Shown here: one piece after another, positions 33,519 to 42,282 of the stretch
Position numbering within the stretch: position 1 is the stretch's first letter
Layout of the letters: each line of letters opens with the position of its first letter
NCBI RefSeq assembly: GCF_014203545.1
Contig: NZ_JACHJG010000001.1
Span: 744,001 to 808,000, forward strand
Reading direction: 5' to 3'
DNA length: 64,000 nucleotides
From: Streptomyces netropsis
GTDB taxonomy: Bacteria > Actinomycetota > Actinomycetes > Streptomycetales > Streptomycetaceae
Translations under genes and position numbers: made by a program
The notes under the pieces: model-generated
The model's input: only the letters and a program-made list of their open reading frames with translations
What the model was told of the DNA's origin: nothing
Database searches by the model: none

Positions 33519-35315
33519 CTACGCGTGGTAAATCGCTTCGATCTCGCCCGCGAAGTCCTTCGCCACCACGTTCCGCTTCAGCTTGAGCGACGGCGTCACA
33601 TGCCCGGATTCCTCCGTGAACTGCGCGGGCAGGATGCGGAACTTGCGCACCGACTCCGCCTTGGAGACCGCCGCGTTGCCGTCGTCCACCGCCTTCTGCA
33701 CATCGGCCAGCAGCTCGGCGTCGTCAGCCAGCTCGGAGGGCGTCGTGCCGGCCGGGCGGCCGTGCTCCGCCAGCCAGCGCGGCAGGAAGTCCTCGTCCAG
33801 GGTGATCAGCGCGCCCACGAACGGCCGGCCGTCGCCGACGACCATGCACTCGGCGATCAGGGCGTGGGCGCGGATCCGGTCCTCGATCACCGCGGGCGCG
33901 ACGTTCTTGCCGCCCGCCGTGACGATGATCTCCTTCTTCCGGCCCGTGATCGCGAGGTAGCCGTCCTCGTCGAGCGTGCCCAGGTCGCCGGTGTGGAACC
34001 AGCCGTCGGAGAGGGCCTCCTTGGTGGCCTGTTCGTTGTTCCAGTAGCCCGTGAACAGGTGCTCGCCGTGCAGCAGGACCTCGCCGTCGTCGGCGATCCG
34101 GACCACCGAACCCGGCAGCGGCTGCCCGACCGAACCGATCTTCTGCCGGTCCCAGGGGTTGAAGGCGGTCGCGGCGCACGTCTCGGTCAGGCCGTAGCCC
34201 TCCAGGACCGTGAAGCCGATGCCGCGGTAGAAGTGGCCGAGCCGCTCGCCCAGCGGCGCGCCGCCGGAGATCGCGTGGGTGGCCCGGCCGCCCAGCACCG
34301 CGCGCAGCTTGCTGTAGACCAGCTTGTCGAAGATCTTGTGCTTGATCCGGAGGCCGAACGACGGGCCCGCCGGGGTGTCCTGCGCGCGGCTGTAGGCGAT
34401 CGCGGTGTCCGCGGCCCGGTCGAAGATCTTGCCCTTGCCGTCCGCCTGGGCCTTGGCCCGCGCGCCGTTGTAGACCTTCTCGAAGACCCGCGGCACGCCC
34501 AGCACCAGCGACGGGCGGAAGGACTGGAGGTCGTCGGTGAGATTGCGGATGTCGCTGACGAGGCCCAGCCGGATCGGGGCCATCACCGAGGCGATCTCGA
34601 CCAGCCGCCCGAAGACATGGGCGGCGGGCAGGAAGAGCAGCACGGACGAGTCGCCGGTGCGGAAGAGCGGCTTGAGCCGCTCGACCACGTTGCCGCACTC
34701 CGCGAAGAAGCTGCGGTGGGTCAGCACACAGCCCTTCGGGCGGCCGGTGGTGCCCGAGGTGTAGACGATGGTGGCGGGGGAGTCGGCGGTGGCGACGGCG
34801 CTGCGCTCGTCGACGGCCTCGTCGGTCAGGTCCTCGCCCGCGGCCCGCAGCCGGTCGAGCGCGCCGCGCTCGATCTGCCAGATGTTCGCGAGGTCGGGCA
34901 GCCGGTCCCGCACGGACTCCACGGCGGCCTCGTGCGCGGGGGACTCCACCAGGCAGGCCACGGCACCGGAGTCGCCGAGGATCCACTGGATCTGCTCCGG
35001 CGAGCTGGTCTCGTAGACGGGCACGGTCACGCCGCCCGCGCTCCAGATGGCGAAGTCCAGCAGCGCCCACTCGTAGCGGGTGCGGGACAAGAGGCCGACC
35101 CGGTCGCCGGGGCGGATGCCGGAGGCCATCAGGCCCTTGGCGGCCGCACGGACCTCCGCCAGGAACTGGGTGGCGGTGACGTCCTGCCACCGGCCGTCGA
35201 CCTTGCGCCCTATGACGGCGACGTCAGGATGCTGCGCGGCGTTGCGGCGGATCAGATCCGTCAGGTTTCCGTCCGCGGGGACCTCGTACAGGGCCGGAAG
35301 GCTGAACTCGCGCAA
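33519..35315 (-). CDS. long-chain acyl-CoA synthetase, FadD15-like
   Basis: A 598-residue ANL-superfamily enzyme that activates fatty acids to acyl-CoA through an acyl-adenylate. The P-loop-like motif [18 protein letters not shown] sits near residue 180, [13 protein letters not shown] near 350, and the hinge and Lys region reads [28 protein letters not shown]. The TTG at 35315 is chosen because GAGGAG precedes it by 8 nt and homologues begin [12 protein letters not shown]. The frame extends upstream to 35426 without a site. Adjacent to the pimB-like gene, as in mycobacteria. Confidence 0.95.
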   Translation of the reverse strand: [598 protein letters not shown]

Positions 35316-35434
35316 GACTGCTGCTCCTCGTCGGGCGCCGGCGCCGCCGCGTCTTCGAGGGGCGCTGTGTCGGCTGCGGTCCATGATCAGGCAAGGGGGG
35401 TATTGGACTGCCCGGACGTTACCCACCGGTACGG

Positions 35435-35446
35435 CTATTCGAATAG
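35435..35446. promoter_or_regulatory. palindrome CTATTCGAATAG upstream of the acyl-CoA synthetase gene
   Basis: A perfect 12-bp, AT-rich dyad in a very GC-rich setting, 120 bp upstream of the TTG start and downstream of a minus-strand TAGGGT (35498-35503). Suits an operator within the leader; the cognate regulator is unknown. Confidence 0.4.
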
Positions 35447-35571
35447 GGGTCGCGTCCAGATGTTCTATGCGTCACATGCCACGGGACTGCTGTCCGAACC
35501 CTAGCCCCTAGCTTTGGTAACCCGGAAGTAACCGCAGGTCGGGGCCCTTCCGAAGGCCGGGCCGAACACCC

Positions 35572-35577
35572 TAGGGT
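35572..35577 (+). promoter_or_regulatory. -10 hexamer TAGGGT, leaderless-type promoter
   Basis: TAGGGT ends 7 nt before ATG 35585, and no ribosome binding site is seen. Confidence 0.5.
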
Positions 35578-35584
35578 GATCCGC

Positions 35585-36358
35585 ATGCGAGGTCGCTTCA
35601 GGATTCACGTGGTCAGCGATGTGCACGGCAACAGCGAGGCCCTCGCCCGGGCGGGCGACGGCGCCGACGCCTTGGTGTGCCTGGGGGACCTGGTCCTCTT
35701 CCTCGACTACGCCGACCACTCGCGCGGCATCTTCCCCGAGCTGTTCGGCGTCGAGAACGCCGACCGGATCGTCGAGCTGCGCACCGCCCGCCGCTTCGAG
35801 GAGGCCCGCGAGCTGGCCCGGCGCCTGTGGGACGGGATAGACCGCGACTCCGCCGTCGAGAAGGCCGTGCGCGGGCAGTACGCCGAGCTCTTCGCCGCGT
35901 TCCCCACCCCCACCTACGCGACCTACGGCAACGTCGACATCCCCGGGCTGTGGCCCGAGTACGCCCGGCCCGGCACGACGGTCCTCGACGGCGAGCGGGC
36001 CGAGATCGGCGGCCGCGTCTTCGGCTTCGTCGGCGGCGGCCTCCGGTCGCAGATGCGCACCCCCTACGAGATCGACGACGAGACCTACGCCGCGAAGCTC
36101 GCCGCCCTCGGCGAGGTCGACGTGCTCTGCTCGCACATCCCGCCCGACGTGCCCGAGCTCTGCTACGACACCGTCGCCCGCCGCTTCGAGCGCGGCAGCT
36201 CGGCGCTGCTGGAGACGATCAGGGCCACCCGGCCCAAGTACGCCCTCTTCGGCCACGTCCACCAGCCGCTCGCGCAGCGGATGCGGATCGGCGACACCGA
36301 GTGCGTCAATGTCGGCCATTTCGCGTCGTCCGGTACTCCGTGGGCACTGGAGTGGTGA
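35585..36358 (+). CDS. calcineurin-like metallophosphoesterase
   Basis: A 257-residue dinuclear metallophosphoesterase with the five motifs in order: DVHGN (residues 13-17), GDLV near 38, a GNVD variant of GNH(D/E) in YGNVDIPG, CSHIPP, and FGHVHQP. Metal ligands are therefore complete apart from the GNVD variant, where the usual catalytic His of GNHD/E is Val. Substrate unknown. Likely leaderless transcript, and downstream of it comes the SRPBCC gene. Confidence 0.85.
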   Translation: MRGRFRIHVVSDVHGNSEALARAGDGADALVCLGDLVLFLDYADHSRGIFPELFGVENADRIVELRTARRFEEARELARRLWDGIDRDSAVEKAVRGQYAELFAAFPTPTYATYGNVDIPGLWPEYARPGTTVLDGERAEIGGRVFGFVGGGLRSQMRTPYEIDDETYAAKLAALGEVDVLCSHIPPDVPELCYDTVARRFERGSSALLETIRATRPKYALFGHVHQPLAQRMRIGDTECVNVGHFASSGTPWALEW

Positions 36359-36439
36359 CCGGCCGCGCGATGTAGCCTTCACCGGCAGGCACACGAGGCA
36401 CATGAGGCAGCGGGACCCCGGTACGGAGGAGCCACGGCG

Positions 36440-36889
36440 ATGGCGGAACACACCAGCTCGAGCATCACGATCGAGGCGGCCCCGGCCGAGGTCATGTCGG
36501 TGATCGCCGACTTCGACCGCTACCCGGAGTGGACCGGCGAGGTCAAGCAGGCCGAGGTCCTCGCCAAGGACGAGCAGGGCCGTGCCGCGCAGGTGCGCCT
36601 GGTCCTCGACGCGGGTGCGATCAAGGACGACCACACGCTGGCCTACAGCTGGCCCGCCGACAATGTGGTGAGCTGGTCGCTGGTCAAGTCCCAGATGCTG
36701 CGTCAGCTCGACGGCTCGTACAGCCTGGCCCCCGTGGCGGGCGGCGCGCACACCGAGGTGACGTACCAGCTCACGGTCGACGTCAAGATCCCGATGCTCG
36801 GGATGATCAAGCGCAAGGCGGAGAAGGTCATCATCGACCGCGCCCTCCAGGGCCTCAAGGAGCGCGTCGAGAGCGGCGCGAAGTCCTGA
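36440..36889 (+). CDS. SRPBCC (START/polyketide cyclase-like) protein
   Basis: A 149-residue helix-grip protein: SSSITIEAAPAEVMSVIADFDRYPEWTGEVKQAEVL at the start, then alternating strands and a long C-terminal helix (KVIIDRALQGLKERVES). This fold binds lipids or other hydrophobic ligands. It resembles mycobacterial Rv2185c, placed next to an ArsA-like gene there too, by memory. GGAGG precedes ATG 36440. Function undetermined. Confidence 0.88.
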   Translation: MAEHTSSSITIEAAPAEVMSVIADFDRYPEWTGEVKQAEVLAKDEQGRAAQVRLVLDAGAIKDDHTLAYSWPADNVVSWSLVKSQMLRQLDGSYSLAPVAGGAHTEVTYQLTVDVKIPMLGMIKRKAEKVIIDRALQGLKERVESGAKS

Positions 36890-36983
36890 CCCGGCCCGGC
36901 CCGGCGGCGCGGACGGCGTCAGGACGTCCGGCCGCCGCCGCGCCGACCGCGTAACCATGCACTTCATTGCCGGAGGCTCCACC

Positions 36984-38306
36984 TTGCGTACGGTCCTCGT
37001 CACCGGTCCCGGCGGCGCGGGCCGCACCACCGCCGCCGCGGCCACCGCGCTCGCCGCGGCCCGCCAGGGGCGGCGCGTGCTGCTGCTCACCTCCGACCGC
37101 GGCCCCGCGCCCGAGGCGGTCCTCGGCGTCGCGCTGCCCGCGCCGCCCGTGGGACACGAGAGCCCCGCGCCCTGGGCGCAGCCCGTCGACGTCGCCCCCG
37201 GTCTCGAGGCGGCCCGGATCGCCGTCGGCGAGCACTTCCGCGACCGTGCCCGGGAACTCCAGGACCGCGGCGCCTCCCTCTTCGACCTGCTCGGCGCCAC
37301 CCCGCTCGATGCCGAGGAGCTCACCGAACTCCCCGGCGCGGAACCCCTCGCGATCCTCACCGCGCTGCGCGCCGCCCACACCGGTGACGCCCCCTGGGAC
37401 CTGCTCGTCGTCGACATGCCGCCCGCGCCCGAGACCATACGGCTGCTCGCGCTGCCCGAGCAGCTGCGCCGCTATCTGCGCCGGCTGCTGCCCCCCGAGC
37501 GGCAGGCCGCCCGCGCACTGCGGCCGATGCTCGCGCAGCTCGCCGGGGTGCCGATGCCCGCACAGCGGCTGTACGAGACCGCCGAGCGCTGGGAGGCGGA
37601 GCTGGCCGCCGTGCAGCGGGTGATCGAGGCGAGGGACACGACCGTGCGACTCGTCGTCGAACCCGGGCCGGTCGCCGCCGAGGCGGTGCGCGTCGCCCGC
37701 GCCGGACTCGCCCTCCAGAGCTGCCGGATCGACACCCTCGTCGCCAACAGGCTGTTTCCCGAGCTTCCGGAAGACACAGCCGGCTCCTGGCTCGCCGGGC
37801 CGGTCGCCGAGCAGCGGACCGCGCTGAAGGCGTTGCGCGAGGAGTTCCTCGTCGACGCCGTCACCGTCTGCGAGCTGCCGCACCTCGGCCGTGGCCCGCG
37901 GGGCGCCGAAGACCTCGCCGAGCTGGCGGGCCGCGCCCGGTCGACCACGATCGGCGGGTCCGGGATCGTCGAGGGCGACGGCCTCACCGACGAACTCGAC
38001 GGCTGGAGCGGCCCCGGTCCGGACGGCCCGGGCGGTGCGGAGGAGTCCGAGGCCTGGTCCGTGGAGGACCGCATCGCCGTCGACGGCGTCCTCGTCTGGC
38101 GGCTGCCGCTGCCCGGCGCCGACCGGGAGGGACTCGACCTGGTCCGCCGGGGCGACGAGCTGATCGTCGGCGTCGGACCGTTCCGCCGCGTCCTGCCCCT
38201 GCCGTCCGCGCTGCGCCGCTGCGCCGTCTCCGGTGCCGCGCTGCGCGACGGCGCCCTGTGCGTACGGTTCACCCCCGACCCCGGCCTCTGGCCGCGGAGC
38301 AGCTGA
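36984..38306 (+). CDS. ArsA-like P-loop ATPase with non-canonical Walker A
   Basis: A 440-residue protein of the ArsA/GET3 class of deviant Walker ATPases. The P-loop is GPGGAGRTT at residues 8-16, where the family's signature Lys and the catalytic Lys are replaced by Pro and Arg. DLLVVDMPPAPETIRLLALPEQLRRYLRRLL is the switch II region. A C-terminal HSP20-like domain (VWRLPLPGADREGLDLVRRGDELIVGVGPFRRVLPLP) is typical of actinobacterial ArsA homologues. ATPase activity is uncertain. TTG 36984 is set by GGAGG 7 nt upstream; an ATG at 36957 has none. Confidence 0.85.
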   Translation: MRTVLVTGPGGAGRTTAAAATALAAARQGRRVLLLTSDRGPAPEAVLGVALPAPPVGHESPAPWAQPVDVAPGLEAARIAVGEHFRDRARELQDRGASLFDLLGATPLDAEELTELPGAEPLAILTALRAAHTGDAPWDLLVVDMPPAPETIRLLALPEQLRRYLRRLLPPERQAARALRPMLAQLAGVPMPAQRLYETAERWEAELAAVQRVIEARDTTVRLVVEPGPVAAEAVRVARAGLALQSCRIDTLVANRLFPELPEDTAGSWLAGPVAEQRTALKALREEFLVDAVTVCELPHLGRGPRGAEDLAELAGRARSTTIGGSGIVEGDGLTDELDGWSGPGPDGPGGAEESEAWSVEDRIAVDGVLVWRLPLPGADREGLDLVRRGDELIVGVGPFRRVLPLPSALRRCAVSGAALRDGALCVRFTPDPGLWPRSS

Positions 38307-38362
38307 ACGGCACTACGCCGTTCGGGTAACGTCGAAGGAAAATCCAGCCGCAGGAGTCCGCC

Positions 38363-38854
38363 ATGAGCGAAGCCACCGAGCGCCCCGCCTCCGACGGGGC
38401 GGCCGACCACGACGCCTGGGAGCGGGCCTGCGCCGAGGATCTCGCCGCAGAGAAGGCCCGCCGCCGCGCGGAGTACGGGCAGGGCCCGGCCACCGGCACC
38501 GCCGCCGAGGAGCTGCGCAAGCTCGTCGACGCCGTCGCCGACAAGGTCGCGGGGCTCCAGCTGCCGCTCGCCGGGGCGGCCGCGCAGGGCGCCGTGCAGC
38601 AGCTCATCACCCAGGCGAAGGCGGTGGTCGAGCCCGTCATCGAGCGCAACCCCGACGTCTTCGACCACCTGGCCTCCGCGGGCTCCGAGCTGCTCGCCGC
38701 CTACCGCGCCGCCGTCCAGGGACAGGAGGGCCGCTGGACCCGGGGCGAGCGCCCGGCCTCCGCGCCCGCCGACCGGCCCGGCGCGGACGGTGACACCCCG
38801 CCCGGCAAAGGCGACGGAGCCGCCGGCGGGACCGAGCGCATCGACCTGGACTGA
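38363..38854 (+). CDS. DUF5304 protein upstream of glkA
   Basis: A 163-residue soluble protein: charged N-terminus (AWERACAEDLAAEKARRRAEYG), a predicted helical section EELRKLVDAVADKVAGLQLP, then a Pro/Gly/Glu-rich tail. Family function unknown. In S. coelicolor the gene upstream of glkA (SCO2127) has been reported to influence glkA expression, and this gene has the equivalent place. CAGGAG is followed by ATG at 38363. Confidence 0.75.
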   Translation: MSEATERPASDGAADHDAWERACAEDLAAEKARRRAEYGQGPATGTAAEELRKLVDAVADKVAGLQLPLAGAAAQGAVQQLITQAKAVVEPVIERNPDVFDHLASAGSELLAAYRAAVQGQEGRWTRGERPASAPADRPGADGDTPPGKGDGAAGGTERIDLD

Positions 38855-38867
38855 CCTGGCCCTCCGG

Positions 38868-38873
38868 TACGGT
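38868..38873 (+). promoter_or_regulatory. -10 hexamer TACGGT of the glkA promoter
   Basis: TACGGT sits 38 nt before the glkA ATG, giving a short leader that contains GAGGG. The hexamer also lies 5 nt before a GTG (38879) in frame with glkA. Confidence 0.5.
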
Positions 38874-38911
38874 GGGCCGTGGCGGGGTTCGAGCGAATAA
38901 CTGAGGGATAC

Positions 38912-39853
38912 ATGGGACTCACCATCGGCGTCGACATCGGCGGCACGAAGATCGCGGCCGGCGTGGTCGACGAAGAGGGCAAGATCCTCGCGACCTGCAA
39001 GGTGCCCACCCCCCCGACCCCCGAAGCGGTCGTCGACGCCATCGCGGACGCGGTGCGCACGGTCAGCGTCGGCCACGACGTCGAGGCGGTCGGCATCGGT
39101 GCCGCGGGCTACGTGGACGACAAGCGGGCCACCGTCCTGTTCGCCCCGAACATCAACTGGCGCCACGAGGCCCTCAAGGACAAGGTCGAGCAGCGCGTCG
39201 GCCTCCCGGTCGTCGTCGAGAACGACGCCAACGCCGCCGCCTGGGGCGAATACCGCTTCGGCGCCGGCCAGGGCCACGACGACGTCATCTGCATCACCCT
39301 GGGCACCGGCCTCGGCGGCGGCATCATCATCGGCAACAAGCTGCGCCGCGGCCGCTTCGGTGTGGCGGCCGAATTCGGCCACATCCGGGTCGTCCCCGAC
39401 GGCCTGCTGTGCGGTTGCGGCAGCCAGGGGTGCTGGGAGCAGTACGCCTCCGGGCGCGCGCTCGTCCGCTACGCCAAGCAGCGCGCCAACGCCACCCCGG
39501 AGAACGCCACGATACTGCTGGGTCTCGGCGACGGCACGGTCGAGGGCATCGAGGGCAAGCACATCAGCGCCGCCGCCCGGCAGGGCGACCCGGTCGCCAT
39601 CGACTCCTTCCGCGAGCTGGCCCGCTGGGCGGGCGCGGGCCTGGCCGACCTGGCCTCGCTCTTCGACCCCTCCGCGTTCATCGTCGGCGGCGGTGTCTCG
39701 GACGAGGGCGACCTCGTGCTCGACCCCATCCGCAAGTCCTTCAAGCGCTGGCTGATCGGCGGCCAGTGGCGCCCGCACGCGCAGGTGCTCGCCGCGCAGC
39801 TGGGCGGCAAGGCGGGACTGGTCGGCGCAGCCGACCTGGCGCGCCAGGGCTGA
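38912..39853 (+). CDS. glkA: ROK-family glucokinase GlkA
   Basis: GlkA phosphorylates glucose and mediates glucose repression in Streptomyces. The 313-residue protein has the ATP motif VDIGGTKIAAG (7-17), ENDANAAAWGEY, GTGLGGGIIIGNKL and the ROK zinc motif CGCGSQGCWEQYASG. ATG 38912 (MGLTIGVDIGG) matches S. coelicolor GlkA and follows GAGGG. The in-frame GTG 38879 would add 11 residues. Confidence 0.97.
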   Translation: MGLTIGVDIGGTKIAAGVVDEEGKILATCKVPTPPTPEAVVDAIADAVRTVSVGHDVEAVGIGAAGYVDDKRATVLFAPNINWRHEALKDKVEQRVGLPVVVENDANAAAWGEYRFGAGQGHDDVICITLGTGLGGGIIIGNKLRRGRFGVAAEFGHIRVVPDGLLCGCGSQGCWEQYASGRALVRYAKQRANATPENATILLGLGDGTVEGIEGKHISAAARQGDPVAIDSFRELARWAGAGLADLASLFDPSAFIVGGGVSDEGDLVLDPIRKSFKRWLIGGQWRPHAQVLAAQLGGKAGLVGAADLARQG

Positions 39854-39915
39854 CGGCACCGCCCGAGAGGGCTGATCACACCTTGTAGCACCTTCGGAGC
39901 AACAGGAGAGTGGCG

Positions 39916-40665
39916 ATGCTCGCGGACCTGCCCCCGTCGCGTACCGAAGGCGACGGCTCGGCCGTCGTCCGCGTGCTCAGCTACAACATCCGCTCCATGC
40001 GTGACGACACGGGGGCGCTGGCCCGGGTCATCCGGGCCTGCGCCCCCGATGTCGTCTGCGTCCAGGAAGCGCCGCGCTTCTTCCGCTGGCGCAAGGCCGC
40101 CGCCCGCCTCGCCCGTACCTCCGAGCTGGTGTACGTCACCGGCGGGGCCACCGCCTCGGGCCCGATGATCCTGTCCTCGCTGCGCGCCACCGTGGAGCAC
40201 ACGGAGGACGTCCTGCTGCCCCGCACCCCCGGCCTGCACCAGCGCGGCTTCGCCACCGCCGTGCTCCGCTTCGGCCGGGCCCGGCTCGGTGTCCTCAGCT
40301 GCCACCTGAGCATGAAGGACGGCGAGCGCTTCGGCCAGGGCAAGCTGCTCCTCGACCGGCTCGCCTCGCTCGGCGTCCCGCACGCCGTCGCGGCGGGCGA
40401 CCTCAACGACCGACCCGACGGGCGTACGTTCGGGCTCCTCGCGGACGCCCTCCAGGACGGCTGGGCCACGAAGCCGTGGGGCCGCGAGCACACCACTCGG
40501 CTCGGTGACCCCCTCCAGCGCATCGACGCGGTCTTCGCGACCCCCGGCGTCGAGGTCCTCGGCTGCGGCGTCCCGATGGGGCTGCCGGGCATCGCGGAGC
40601 GGGATCTGCGGGCCGCCACGGATCACCTGCCGGTGTTGGCCGCACTGAGGGTGCCTGCTGTGTAG
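39916..40665 (+). CDS. endonuclease/exonuclease/phosphatase (EEP) superfamily hydrolase
   Basis: A 249-residue DNase I-like fold: RVLSYNIRSM, VVCVQEAPRFF with the metal Glu, GVLSCHLSM, AVAAGDLNDRPD with catalytic Asp/Asn, and TDHLPVLAAL with the terminal Asp-His. Substrate (nucleic acid or phospholipid/inositol phosphate) cannot be told from motifs. ATG 39916 is 7 nt after AGGAG; GTG 39910 overlaps that site. No signal peptide, so cytoplasmic. Confidence 0.85.
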   Translation: MLADLPPSRTEGDGSAVVRVLSYNIRSMRDDTGALARVIRACAPDVVCVQEAPRFFRWRKAAARLARTSELVYVTGGATASGPMILSSLRATVEHTEDVLLPRTPGLHQRGFATAVLRFGRARLGVLSCHLSMKDGERFGQGKLLLDRLASLGVPHAVAAGDLNDRPDGRTFGLLADALQDGWATKPWGREHTTRLGDPLQRIDAVFATPGVEVLGCGVPMGLPGIAERDLRAATDHLPVLAALRVPAV

Positions 40666-40692
40666 CCCCGGGGCTCCGCCCCGGACCCCGGT

Positions 40693-40738
40693 CCTCAAAC
40701 GCCGGGCGGGCTCGAACGAGCCTGTCCGGCGTTTGAGG
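40693..40738. terminator. repeat-family stem-loop, 22-bp stem
   Basis: Arms 40693-40714 and 40717-40738 (CCTCAAACGCCGGGCGGGC core) pair with two mismatches between convergent genes, after the GGGGCTCCGCCCCGGACCCC companion segment. Confidence 0.7.
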
Positions 40739-40749
40739 TCGGCGAAGCC

Positions 40750-41385
40750 CTACACGACCGCGCCGCGCCCCGGGTCGTCGTCCTCGTCGTCGTCGCCGTC
40801 CTTCATGCGCAGCACCAGCGTGGCGAAGCCGCCGAGGAAGCCGCCGACGCCGAGCGTGGTCATCCACCACGTCAGCTCCTGGCGCAGCAGCACCATGACC
40901 AGCAGCAGCAACGGTCCGCCGAGCACGGCGATCCAGGCGAAGCGGGCGGTGACGTCGCCGGTCGGCAGCGGCGGCGGCTCCGGCGGGACGAAGTGCCCCT
41001 CGTCCGCGTCGGCGGTGCCGTCCTTGCCGCCGTCGGCCCCGGGCTCGCTCCAGTCGCGGGGGCCGACACCGGGGGCGTAGACGATGAAGCTGCCCGGCCG
41101 GTCCGGCTGCCCCGGGGCGGCCGTGGCGGTCTTGGTGGTGCCGTCCCGGTCGTCACCGGGGCCGTCCGGCCCGTCGGAGGCGCCGGCATCCTCGGCCCCG
41201 TCCGGAGCGGGACGGTCCTCGGCCCGCTCGCGGTCGTCGAGCTCGTCCGTGACGTCACCGGAGGCGGGCCAGCGGCCCGTGGCGGGATCGGGCTGTTCGC
41301 CGTACGCGGCGACGAGCTCCGCCCAGGCCGCGTCCTCGTCCAGCGGATCGCGGCTCTCGTCGCGGCCCGCGTCGCGCTCAGCCAC
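40750..41385 (-). CDS. acidic two-helix membrane protein, unknown
   Basis: A 211-residue protein. The N-terminal 130 residues are acidic and low complexity (DGPDGPGDDRDG). A short VYAPGVGPRDWSEP segment follows. Two C-terminal membrane helices (WIAVLGGPLLLLVMVLL and MTTLGVGGFLGGFATLVL) precede an acidic tail (DGDDDEDDD). GTG 41385 lies in the last codons of the upstream hydrolase gene (8-nt overlap) with GGAGGGG upstream, so the two are co-translated. No known domain. Confidence 0.75.
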   Translation of the reverse strand: MAERDAGRDESRDPLDEDAAWAELVAAYGEQPDPATGRWPASGDVTDELDDRERAEDRPAPDGAEDAGASDGPDGPGDDRDGTTKTATAAPGQPDRPGSFIVYAPGVGPRDWSEPGADGGKDGTADADEGHFVPPEPPPLPTGDVTARFAWIAVLGGPLLLLVMVLLRQELTWWMTTLGVGGFLGGFATLVLRMKDGDDDEDDDPGRGAVV

Positions 41386-42169
41386 GGGTGGCCGTCCCCT
41401 CCTTGCCGGCGTCCGCGTCGGCACCGGCGCTGAGCCGGTTGATGAACGCGTACGTGTCCTTGAAGATCAGCTCGGCGTCGTGGTCCAGGGTCGCCACGTG
41501 ACGGCTGCGCTCCAGCAACCGCTCGGTGACGTCCCGGGAGGAGACCCGGGCCAGGATGCGCGCCGAGTCGGCGGCGGGGACGACGCGGTCGTCGGGGCTG
41601 TGCAGGAGCAGCAACGGCTGGGTGACCTGCGGAAGTTCGGAGTCGACCAGATGGAAGAAGCGGCGCAGCGAGTGCGCGGCGTGCAGCGGCACCCGGTCGT
41701 AGCCGACCTCGGCCGCGCCCGGCTTGGCGATGTCGCTGGCGATGCCCTTGGTGCTGCGCAGCAGATGGCGCGCCACGGGCAGCGCCTTGGCGGCGAGGCC
41801 GTGCACCTTGTTCCCCGGGTTGACCACCACGACGCCGCGGACCGCGTCACCGTGCAGGGCCGCGAGCCGCAGCGCGAGCGCCCCGCCCATCGACAGACCG
41901 CACACGAAGATCTCGGAACAGTGCTCACGCAGCGACCGCAGTTCGCGGTCCACCTCCGCGTACCAGTCCTGCCACCCGGTGAGCTGCATGTCCTGCCAGC
42001 GGGTGCCGTGGCCGGGCAGCAGGGGAAGCGACACCGTCAGGCCGCGTTCCGCGAGATAATCGGCCCAGGGCCGTACGGACTGCGGGGAACCGGTGAAGCC
42101 GTGACACACGAGGACGCCGACCTCTCCGCCGACGTGGCGGAACGGCTCGGCGCCGGGGAGGAGCGGCAC
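41378..42169 (-). CDS. alpha/beta hydrolase, esterase/monoacylglycerol-lipase-like
   Basis: A 263-residue serine hydrolase: oxyanion HGFTGSP, nucleophile elbow GLSMGG, catalytic Asp in LLLHSPDDRVVP and His in RSRHVATLD. It resembles carboxylesterase Est30 and monoacylglycerol lipases. Divergent from the acyltransferase gene (42283), which hints at lipid turnover. GTG 42169 follows GGAG by 6 nt. It overlaps the next gene by 8 nt. Confidence 0.88.
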   Translation of the reverse strand: MPLLPGAEPFRHVGGEVGVLVCHGFTGSPQSVRPWADYLAERGLTVSLPLLPGHGTRWQDMQLTGWQDWYAEVDRELRSLREHCSEIFVCGLSMGGALALRLAALHGDAVRGVVVVNPGNKVHGLAAKALPVARHLLRSTKGIASDIAKPGAAEVGYDRVPLHAAHSLRRFFHLVDSELPQVTQPLLLLHSPDDRVVPAADSARILARVSSRDVTERLLERSRHVATLDHDAELIFKDTYAFINRLSAGADADAGKEGTATRG

Positions 42170-42282
42170 CGGGATCTCCGATCGATGGAACGGGAAAAAG
42201 GGGTCTGGCCCTCAGCGTACGCGGAGCGCCGCACGGCGGGTAGGCAGGTTAAGGTCTCCTCGTCACTACAGGAGGTTCTGGG

